From NCBI GenBank assembly GCA_050012375.1, contig JBEKHH010000015.1:28739-92738 (forward strand): DNA of 64,000 nt, read 5' to 3'. The notes beneath the pieces are model-generated. The model worked only from the letters and a program-made list of their open reading frames with translations, searched no databases and had not been told where the DNA came from. Below are positions 57,756 to 64,000 of the stretch, piece by piece. The stretch is from PALSA-1353 sp050012375. Its GTDB lineage: Bacteria > Planctomycetota > Phycisphaerae > Tepidisphaerales > Tepidisphaeraceae. The translations under genes and the position numbers were made by a program. Each line of letters opens with the position of its first letter. The first letter of the stretch is position 1.

Positions 57756-59912
57756 TCACGTGTGGCCAGCTACCGGCTGGGCGTAAGCCTGTGAACCTCC
57801 CAAAACCGCCGGACCGGCATACTTCCGCACGATCAGCAGCGATGTGGTGGTTTGCTGGGCGACGCGTTCCGGCCGAAACCCGAAGAGATGCGATTGCATG
57901 CCCCATTGCTCCTCGACGCCGATGACCACCAGATGGTATTGGCCGGCCGCCTGAATCACCGCAACCACCGGCGAGGAATCCTCGATGACCTGAAAGTTCA
58001 CGGGCATCGGCTGGGTCGGATCGGCGAAAGTCCTTTCCACCGTCGCGCGTGCATTCAGCACCTTATCGCTTTGGGAGCGGTGGGGCGGCACAACGTGCAG
58101 GACGGTCAAGGACGCATTGGCGTTGCGGGCGACGCGACCGGCCAGGTCCAGCGCCATCTGGTCGTGTTTCCCTCCCAGAAACGGCACGAGAATATTCTTG
58201 GCCGACTCGAAATCCCGGTCCACGAAAACCGCCACATCGGCGTCGCTGGCGGTCATGACGCGATGGACCGTCCCGCCCAGGATGGCCTGCCCGAAGACCG
58301 GCTTGTGAAATCCCATCAGAATCAGGTCGGCCGCCCGCAGACGAGCGAAGCGCGCGATATCGCTGGGGACGTCGCGGCTCACGAAGGCGATGGGTTCGAC
58401 GGCAATATCCATCCCTCGGGCCGCATCCAACAGCGGTTCCAGCGCTTCGCTCCTCTGATTGGGTGTCTCGGACAGTCGCACGGAATACGGATCGTGATCC
58501 GCCAGTCGCTGCAAATGCAGGGCGATGATCCGCCGGCCGGCGTCCAGCGGCGGGGGAGGCGCCAATAGCGACGCCATCCTCGCCAGCGGGCCGCCGCTGG
58601 CCGGCAGCGAAACCGGTATCAGCACGGTAAACGGCCGGCGCTCGGCACGTTCCCTCGCCGCCGCCTCCTCCCCCTCCGCTTTCGCCCTCGGATAAACCAA
58701 GTGGAGGATGGGCGTGGTGAGCGCCGTCGTCACGATGGCCATGATGACCATCATCACGAAGACGGCGTCGGTAATGACGCCCAGGTTTCGGCCGATGTTC
58801 AGGATGACCAACTCCATCAATCCGCGGGTGTTCATCAGGACGCCGATGGCGCTGGCTTCGCGCCAGGAAAGCCCGCAAAACCGCGCCGCCACCGCCGACC
58901 CGCCGAACTTCCCCAGGCTTGCCGCCAGGATGATCAGCCCGGTGTACATCCAGAGCGAAGCGTGATTCAGCATGCCGATCTGGGTCCGAAGCCCGATGTA
59001 CGCGAAAAAAATCGGCAGCAGAAAGACGATGGTGAAATCCTCCAGCTTGTTGCTCAGCGTTTGCACGAACGCCGTACCCTTTGGCATGATCGCGCCCATG
59101 AGGAAGGCGCCGAAGAGTGCGTGGATGCCGATCCAATCCGTCGCGATCGACGATCCGAGCACCAAAATCAGGATGATCGCCAGCAGATTCTGGCTGAGAT
59201 GGTTGCTGCGCTCGAAGACTAGTTCCAAGCGTTTGAGGAAGGGGCGGACCAGGAAAAACATGACGGCGATATAAAGGATCGACTTCCCGGCGGTCATCAG
59301 CCCCGGCCCAACGCCCGCCACCCGCGCCGCGGCGATCACAAACGCCAACATGCACCAGGCGGTCAGGTCATTCGCCGCCGCGCAGGTGATGGCGATGGCA
59401 CCGATGGGCGTCCTGTGCAGGTTTCGCTCGGTCAAAATTCGCGCCAGGACCGGAAAGGCCGTGATGCTCATCGCGGCGCCGAGAAACAGGGCCACGGAAG
59501 TAAATCGCATGGCCGGCGTGGCGTTAAACAGCCGCGGGTACAGAAACAGCGCCAACAGCGCCCCCATGAAAAACGGGGTGAGAATGCTGGCATTGCTGAT
59601 GATTACCGCCGCCTGCCCGCGGTTGCGCAACATCTTTGGATCCAGTTCCAAACCGACCAGGAACAGGAAGAAAATCACCCCGACCTGGCTCAGGGCGTTG
59701 AGATATTGAATGCTGTCCGCCGGGAAAACCTGCTGGAACATCCCCGGCATCAGCAAGCCGAAAAGACTCGGCCCAAGCATGATCCCGGCGATCATTTCAC
59801 CCATGACCTGCGGCTGGCGCAGGCGGATGAACAAGAAGCCCATGACCCGGCTCAGCCCCAGGATCAGGCCCGTCTGCACCACCAGCAGGAAGATGAACCG
59901 GCTTGCTGCCAT
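57756..59912 (-). CDS. Monovalent cation:proton antiporter (CPA2 type) with Usp-like domain
   Basis: A 718-residue protein. Residues 1-420 form about twelve membrane helices of the KefB/NhaA-like exchanger (PQVMGEMIAGIMLGPSLFGL, GVIFFLFLVGLELDPKMLRN, TCAAANDLTAWCMLAFVIAA, LNTRGLMELVILNIG-type segment). The rest is cytoplasmic with two universal-stress-like sub-domains (FTVLIPVSLPASGGP, ILVPFLGGKHDQMALDLAGR). It should exchange Na+ or K+ for protons and may respond to ATP or nucleotides through the Usp part. A small membrane gene sits 5 nt upstream, so the two form an operon. Confidence 0.9.
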   Translation of the reverse strand: MAASRFIFLLVVQTGLILGLSRVMGFLFIRLRQPQVMGEMIAGIMLGPSLFGLLMPGMFQQVFPADSIQYLNALSQVGVIFFLFLVGLELDPKMLRNRGQAAVIISNASILTPFFMGALLALFLYPRLFNATPAMRFTSVALFLGAAMSITAFPVLARILTERNLHRTPIGAIAITCAAANDLTAWCMLAFVIAAARVAGVGPGLMTAGKSILYIAVMFFLVRPFLKRLELVFERSNHLSQNLLAIILILVLGSSIATDWIGIHALFGAFLMGAIMPKGTAFVQTLSNKLEDFTIVFLLPIFFAYIGLRTQIGMLNHASLWMYTGLIILAASLGKFGGSAVAARFCGLSWREASAIGVLMNTRGLMELVILNIGRNLGVITDAVFVMMVIMAIVTTALTTPILHLVYPRAKAEGEEAAARERAERRPFTVLIPVSLPASGGPLARMASLLAPPPPLDAGRRIIALHLQRLADHDPYSVRLSETPNQRSEALEPLLDAARGMDIAVEPIAFVSRDVPSDIARFARLRAADLILMGFHKPVFGQAILGGTVHRVMTASDADVAVFVDRDFESAKNILVPFLGGKHDQMALDLAGRVARNANASLTVLHVVPPHRSQSDKVLNARATVERTFADPTQPMPVNFQVIEDSSPVVAVIQAAGQYHLVVIGVEEQWGMQSHLFGFRPERVAQQTTTSLLIVRKYAGPAVLGGSQAYAQPVAGHT

Positions 59913-59917
59913 GCGGC

Positions 59918-60388
59918 TTACTGATGCGTGCCTGGTTCCATGGGCGGCGCCGGCGGGGAGTTGGTTGGATTCATGCGTTCAAGTCGATAGGTTCCGGAGC
60001 GCGGTCCCTGGATTCCAGGCGGCCCCTGGAAGGTGAAATTCACGGCATTGCTGGCCTCGAAGGCTGTTCCCTCAACATGCCAGCCATCACCATCGAATTT
60101 GAGTATTTGATCCGCCGCACCCTCGGCAGGGCGGGAGCTTTGCGTCAAAACAACGTCGAAATGCTGTGAGCCATTGTCCGGGGAGAAACGGACGAATTCC
60201 CCGGATTGGCTGATGGAAAAGCCCTCCGCCGGCGGCGTGGCGGGGTCCGCCGGCGCCCACCGGCCGGACAAGTCCCGCGGAGCCGTCAGAAACGCGTTGC
60301 CCAGTTCGAGGATCGTCCAAATCCCAAGGGCGAATATCGCGCAGACCCCCAGGTAGACCAAACTTGTGCGGTTCATGCCCAGATGCAC
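59918..60388 (-). CDS. Membrane-anchored protein coupled to the antiporter
   Basis: A 156-residue protein with one N-terminal helix (LVYLGVCAIFALGIWTILEL) and an extracytoplasmic part that has a beta-rich look (LSGRWAPADP, GFSISQSGEFVRFSPDNGS, GTYRLERMNP) with a Pro-rich end. GTG start at 60388 is favoured by AAGGAG 7 nt upstream; an ATG at 60376 is the alternative. It ends 5 nt before the antiporter start, which suggests a joint function, possibly as an accessory subunit (inference). No family recognised. Confidence 0.7.
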   Translation of the reverse strand: MHLGMNRTSLVYLGVCAIFALGIWTILELGNAFLTAPRDLSGRWAPADPATPPAEGFSISQSGEFVRFSPDNGSQHFDVVLTQSSRPAEGAADQILKFDGDGWHVEGTAFEASNAVNFTFQGPPGIQGPRSGTYRLERMNPTNSPPAPPMEPGTHQ

Positions 60389-60511
60389 CGAACAGCTCCT
60401 TGTCCTCGATTAACTTAGCAGACCCCGCCGGCGCTGCCTACTGGAAACCGACCCGCAAGCCAATCTTTTGGGGCGGGCATTTTTCGTTGATTCGCATGTC
60501 CGCGCAGTCGC

Positions 60512-60530
60512 TATAATTCCCGGTAAGGAG
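60512..60530 (+). promoter_or_regulatory. -10 box and ribosome site of the NUDIX gene
   Basis: TATAAT (60512-60517), then AAGGAG (60525-60530) 7 nt before the ATG at 60538. A TTGATT (60487-60492) lies 19 nt upstream of the -10 box. The leader would be very short but includes the ribosome site. Confidence 0.55.
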
Positions 60531-60537
60531 CCGGCTA

Positions 60538-61074
60538 ATGTTCTACCGCCTGATCGAAAAGAAGATCGTCTTCAAGGGGAAAAAGCTTCAGTTGGAGGTG
60601 CATCGGCTGCTGAACGAGGAAACGGAAAAGGAATTCAGCTGCGAACTATGCATCCATCGCGGCGCGGTGGTGATCTTACCGTTCCTCGCTGACAAAGTTT
60701 TGCTCATTCGCAATTACCGCTATGCCGCCCAGCACACGCTGATTGAGTTGCCCGCCGGGACTTTGGAAAAAGGGGAAGATCCGATGAACTGCGCGGGTCG
60801 GGAGCTATTGGAAGAGACGGGGTACCTGGCGGGGCGGCTCAAGCCGCTGGCCTCGTTTTTTTCTTCTCCCGGAATTCTCACCGAGAAGTTATATGCCTTC
60901 GCTGCCTACGATCTGGAAAAGAAAGTCGCCGCCTTGGAAGAAAACGAGGAGATAGAGATAATGCCGGTGACCTTCGACGAGGCCGTGGAGATGATCCGCA
61001 CCGCCCAGATCATCGACGCAAAGACGATCGCCACGCTCCTGTTGTTCGACCGATTCCACCGCGACCGCACGTGA
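60538..61074 (+). CDS. NUDIX hydrolase, ADP-ribose pyrophosphatase-like
   Basis: A 178-residue protein with the Nudix box GTLEKGEDPMNCAGRELLEE plus TGY (canonical GX5EX7REUXEEXGU). The flanks VILPFLADKVLLIRNYRYAA and LIELPAGTLEKGED are typical of ADP-ribose pyrophosphatases of the NudF type, which split ADP-ribose into AMP and ribose 5-phosphate. A -10 box and strong ribosome site lie just upstream. The M50 protease gene follows after 13 nt. Confidence 0.93.
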   Translation: MFYRLIEKKIVFKGKKLQLEVHRLLNEETEKEFSCELCIHRGAVVILPFLADKVLLIRNYRYAAQHTLIELPAGTLEKGEDPMNCAGRELLEETGYLAGRLKPLASFFSSPGILTEKLYAFAAYDLEKKVAALEENEEIEIMPVTFDEAVEMIRTAQIIDAKTIATLLLFDRFHRDRT

Positions 61075-61087
61075 AGGGACTGCACGT

Positions 61088-62164
61088 ATGGCCTGGGAAG
61101 ATAGACCTTACTATCGCGATCGCAGCTGGGCTTCCACCAACCCTCTTTTGTGGCTCATCAGGGGGTCGGTGCCGATGTTCCGAATCTTCGGGCTCCGCTT
61201 CCGCGCCCAGGCCTCGCTGCTCATTTTTATTCTCGCCGTCCTGCTCCTGGATTGGGACAAAGGTTTTCCAATCCAGCTGCGCGTCTTCGCCATGGCGCTG
61301 TGGACCGGCGCCCTCATCCTGCACGAGTTGGCCCATTGCATTGTGGCACGACGATTGGGCGGGGGTCCGGATGAAGTTCTCCTATGGCCGCTGGGCGGAC
61401 TAATGCCGCATGATCCGCCGCACCGGCCCCTGCCCACTTTTCTCACCGCCGCCGCCGGGCCGGCGATGAACCTGCTCCTGTGCATCGGCTCGGCCCTGGG
61501 CATCTATTTTTTAACCCCGGTGCAAAGCGCATTCCCCCATTCCGCCCACGTTCTGGTTTCGCTCAACCCGCTGCATGGTCCGGCCCCTGATTTCCATTGC
61601 CGCTGGCGCGATCCCGCGTTCTTTTGCTGGGCGATTTTCTCCGTCAACTATCGGCTGCTGCTCCTGAATCTATTGCCCATAATCCCGATGGATGGCGGCC
61701 ACATGCTTCAGTCCGTCCTTTGGGCGCTGGTGGGGAATTTCCGTTCCACGCTCCTCGCCACGACAGCCGGCATCGCCGGCGCCGTGGTCGTCGGCATCGT
61801 CGCGCTGGCGTCGCAGTACTGGTTCATGGCGGCGTTCATGATTTTCTGCCTCTACGAGTCTTATCGCCAGCGTCTGATCCTGCGTGAGAACGGGCCGGAA
61901 GATTGGCGGGAATCGTCCGATTACAGCCAGAGTCTATTCGATCCGTCGAGCGAGCCGAGGCGTCGCCGTCTCTCTCGCCGCGCCATTCGCAAGGCCCGCA
62001 AAATCGCCCATCAGGAAAAGGCCGCCCGAGACCTCATCGACGCCATTCTCGCAAAGGTCTCCGCCCGCGGCCTGGGCTCGCTAAGCTGGCAGGAGCGGCG
62101 CACCCTTCGCAAAACCACCGACCAGCAGCGCCGGCGCGAATCCGAACTCTCGCGATTCCAATAG
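61088..62164 (+). CDS. Site-2 protease family (M50) membrane metalloprotease
   Basis: A 358-residue membrane protein with the zinc motif HELAH (His 79, Glu 80, His 83) within a helix and the third ligand in NLLPIIPMDGGHMLQ (variant of NPDG). Additional helices flank these. The C-terminal 110 residues are basic and soluble (RRRLSRRAIRKARK, LIDAILAKVSARGLGSLSWQ). Related proteases cut regulators or signal peptides inside the membrane. It follows the NUDIX gene closely and may share its promoter. Confidence 0.88.
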   Translation: MAWEDRPYYRDRSWASTNPLLWLIRGSVPMFRIFGLRFRAQASLLIFILAVLLLDWDKGFPIQLRVFAMALWTGALILHELAHCIVARRLGGGPDEVLLWPLGGLMPHDPPHRPLPTFLTAAAGPAMNLLLCIGSALGIYFLTPVQSAFPHSAHVLVSLNPLHGPAPDFHCRWRDPAFFCWAIFSVNYRLLLLNLLPIIPMDGGHMLQSVLWALVGNFRSTLLATTAGIAGAVVVGIVALASQYWFMAAFMIFCLYESYRQRLILRENGPEDWRESSDYSQSLFDPSSEPRRRRLSRRAIRKARKIAHQEKAARDLIDAILAKVSARGLGSLSWQERRTLRKTTDQQRRRESELSRFQ

Positions 62165-62190
62165 CGCAATATTGACAGTCCACGGCGGGA

Positions 62191-62212
62191 GCCCCGCATG
62201 TACATGCGGGGC
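62191..62212. repeat. Perfect GCCCCGCATGT palindrome
   Basis: Two 11-base arms GCCCCGCATGT/ACATGCGGGGC without a loop, set within TCCACGGCGGGA ... TTCCATGGCA. Another AGCC...GGCT unit, placed after the M50 protease gene. No T-run follows. Confidence 0.8.
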
Positions 62213-62308
62213 TTCCATGGCAATATCGGACCTGTTCGTTGGCACAAATCCAGCCTCGAAATCCACGTCGAATAAATGCCGAAGCAATGACGGCAAAGCG
62301 TTTACGCA

Positions 62309-63700
62309 ATGAATCTCACGACCCAAGACCACTCCAGGCAGATTGTCGCCCGACGGCTGCGCGCCGCCTTTTGGATCGTGCTGGCGGGGATTTCGTTGGC
62401 CGCATTCTTTGGCACAGTCAGCGACGCGATGGAAAGTCCCGGCACCGATTTGCGCTGCCGCGTTGTCGGGGCGCGGGCCATGATGCTCGGAATGGATCCC
62501 TACTTCATGCCCGCCAAGACGGATGAAGTTCAAACGCTTCAGGATCCCGATCGGTACGCCGCGGTATGCACTCGCTGCACCTATGCGCCCAGCCTGCTAT
62601 GTCTTTACGTGCCGCTGGCAAATCTGCCCTATCAGGCGCAGCGTTACATTTGGTTCGGCATTGAATGGTGCGCACTGGCGGGGTCGATTGCATTGTTGCG
62701 CGCGACCCTCCCGGGCCGCTTGATCAAAAACGCATTTACCGCGATCGCGATCGTCTTTTTCGCCGACGGCGTTTTCTGGCGACTTCACTTAGAGCGAGGC
62801 CAATATTACGTCTTCGTCGTTTTCCTGTTTTCCCTGACGGCGTGGCTTTGCCTTGGAAAATCGGCCGCCGGGGAAATTGCGCCGGCACGTGACCGCTGGT
62901 GGCATGGGATTCCGCTGGGAATCGCCGCGGCCCTGAGGCTGACGCCGCTAGCCGCATTGCTGCCGCTGTGGGTGGCCGGGTTTCGCCGCACGGCGGTGGG
63001 GGCGGCGGTCGTGTTCGGCGCGTGCATTGCCGCCACGCTGCCAATCGCCGGTCCGGGACTTTGGCAAAGCTATTTTCGCAGCGTGTCGATCCAAGCGCAG
63101 TTGCGTTTCGACGGCGATTTTCATAACAGCCAGCGAGCCCTGCTTCCGCCGCTGCCGGCGACCGCGGAAGGAATGACCTTCAAGCGATCGATCGGATTCC
63201 CGCTTGCCGACGTCAACCTCGCGCTGGAAGTTTTGCAGCCGCTGTCGGAGCATTTCCGTTGGATGCCGGGCCGGGATAAATGGCAACTCATCAGCCAGGC
63301 GGGAGCCGCCGCCGTATGTCTGCTGTTTCCCATTGCCCTGCGTCGGCGCGGGTTGGGTCCGGCGGAGAAACTCGCCGCGTCGCTTCTGTGCGTTTTGTCT
63401 GTCGATTTCTTTCTTCCAACGCGCATCTCCTACGCGGACATGCTGTTCTTGCCGCCAATTGCCCTGCTCATCCCGTCGATGCTGCGACATGGCAAGGGAT
63501 ACATCTGGCTGGCCTTCGTACTGCTGGCGTTGGCGATATGCCACGGCACCGTTCCGGGGCAAACGCCCATTCCGGTGCTTCGGCCGCCGCTATTGATGAT
63601 CGGGCTTGTTGCATATCTCGCGGTCAGGCGAACGGAGCGAGCGGCCCCGTCGCCGGCCCAAACTGTCGAGGTTGCAGAGGTTCACGCCCGCGCCGCATAG
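62309..63700 (+). CDS. GT87/DUF2029-like membrane glycosyltransferase
   Basis: A 463-residue membrane protein with about nine helices and a long first extracytoplasmic loop containing GTDLRCRVVGARAMMLGMDPY, consistent with GT-C enzymes of the DUF2029/GT87 group, which transfer mannose or arabinose from polyprenyl phosphates. The second half has ARDRWWHGIPLGIAAALRLT and PLAALLPLWVAGFRRTAVG, the usual alternation of helices. A short Ala-rich tail ends the protein. No clear ribosome site. Specific donor and acceptor cannot be told. Confidence 0.8.
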   Translation: MNLTTQDHSRQIVARRLRAAFWIVLAGISLAAFFGTVSDAMESPGTDLRCRVVGARAMMLGMDPYFMPAKTDEVQTLQDPDRYAAVCTRCTYAPSLLCLYVPLANLPYQAQRYIWFGIEWCALAGSIALLRATLPGRLIKNAFTAIAIVFFADGVFWRLHLERGQYYVFVVFLFSLTAWLCLGKSAAGEIAPARDRWWHGIPLGIAAALRLTPLAALLPLWVAGFRRTAVGAAVVFGACIAATLPIAGPGLWQSYFRSVSIQAQLRFDGDFHNSQRALLPPLPATAEGMTFKRSIGFPLADVNLALEVLQPLSEHFRWMPGRDKWQLISQAGAAAVCLLFPIALRRRGLGPAEKLAASLLCVLSVDFFLPTRISYADMLFLPPIALLIPSMLRHGKGYIWLAFVLLALAICHGTVPGQTPIPVLRPPLLMIGLVAYLAVRRTERAAPSPAQTVEVAEVHARAA

Positions 63701-63803
63701 ATTCGAGGGCATGCTGACTTTTTGATCGCCTCTCCACAGTAATCTCAACATTTTTCAGGGTCATCATGACCCTATGATTCATCGCCTTCACAATCCATTA
63801 TTT

Positions 63804-63884
63804 AACCGCAGAGCACGCGGAGAGCGCCGAGAAGAATAGAGAAAATTTCGTTTTTGTGTTTCTTCTCCGTGTTTGTCTCCGCAT
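63804..63884. repeat. AACCGCAGAGCACGCGGAG inverted repeat, third copy
   Basis: The left arm AACCGCAGAGCACGCGGAG followed by GCCGAGAAGAA is mirrored imperfectly by TTTCTTCTCCGTGTTTGTCTC on the right. Same family as 11994-12096 and 37143-37238. The adjoining spacer 63701-63926 has no supported gene. Confidence 0.75.
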
Positions 63885-63926
63885 TGCAAAGCTGTGGCAT
63901 CTTGTTTTTTTGGCAAGGTTCAGTGG

Positions 63927-64000
63927 TCATGCGGCAAGTTTGGTTACGTCGGCCTCGCGAAGAATCAACGCGGCGCTCATCGTCTTGTGCCCCTGGGAAG
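63927..64000 (-). CDS. Possible C-terminal fragment of a gene entering from the right
   Basis: On the minus strand the frame reads SQGHKTMSAALILREADVTK then LAA and stops with TGA. About 24 codons are visible, too few to name a family. The frame is open to the window edge, and the helical-looking segment would suit a protein end. Low confidence; other frames are also open here. Confidence 0.3.
   Translation of the reverse strand, partial: SQGHKTMSAALILREADVTKLAA

Overview
The window is a chromosomal segment of a GC-rich bacterium that I read as a planctomycete (Planctomycetota, possibly Phycisphaerae; inferred, not proven). The pointers are a Minf_1886/TIGR04138-type protein (a family known as restricted to Planctomycetes and Verrucomicrobia), a DUF3987-type protein, an ECF sigma factor with a membrane segment and a large C-terminal domain, an EF-Tu with an atypical switch I, and many short palindromic repeats between genes.

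Layout. 1-2797: end of a heme-copper oxidase operon (subunit I C-terminus, subunit III with a linker insertion, subunit IV, a second subunit III-like protein). 2857-9236: unknown membrane protein, priA, an L-lysine 6-aminotransferase-like gene and a DUF3987 protein that has lost its P-loop. 9237-10888: probable accessory island edge, with an Mrr-type restriction endonuclease, the 3' half of a tRNA-Met cut at its anticodon loop, and a cluster of palindromic repeats. 10888-26373: a hydroxyacid dehydrogenase, then the information-processing cluster tRNA-Thr, tuf, rpmG, tRNA-Trp, secE, nusG, rplK, rplA, rplJ, rplL, rpoB, rpoC, with a consensus promoter before tRNA-Thr, a terminator after rplL and a second consensus promoter before rpoB. 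26449-31668: TetR plus radical SAM/B12 unit with matching operators, a histidine phosphatase and a GT-C glycosyltransferase. 31940-38732: topA, recG-pcm, and a divergent SAM hydroxide adenosyltransferase. 38753-49136: secreted protein, sigma fusion, DUF5655 protein, coaB, dut, ftsK, nucleotidyltransferase, aroB, dprA. 49423-63700: TolC-like lipoprotein, Minf_1886 protein with a small membrane protein, M20 peptidase, lipoyl-E3 dehydrogenase, small proteins, ThuA-like, HAD, antiporter with a membrane partner, NUDIX, M50 protease and a GT87-like enzyme. A partial minus-strand gene may enter at the right edge.

Two genome-scale patterns stand out. First, about ten gene starts have a TANNNT hexamer ending 6-8 nt before the start codon, several with a TTCACA/TTCGCA-like -35 box 17 nt further up, which points to widespread leaderless transcription beside ordinary Shine-Dalgarno genes. 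Second, at least five families of dispersed repeats occupy the spacers and repeatedly supply stop codons, protein tails and even the apparent RecG N-terminus. All assignments come from reading the sequence and recognising families; no database search was run.
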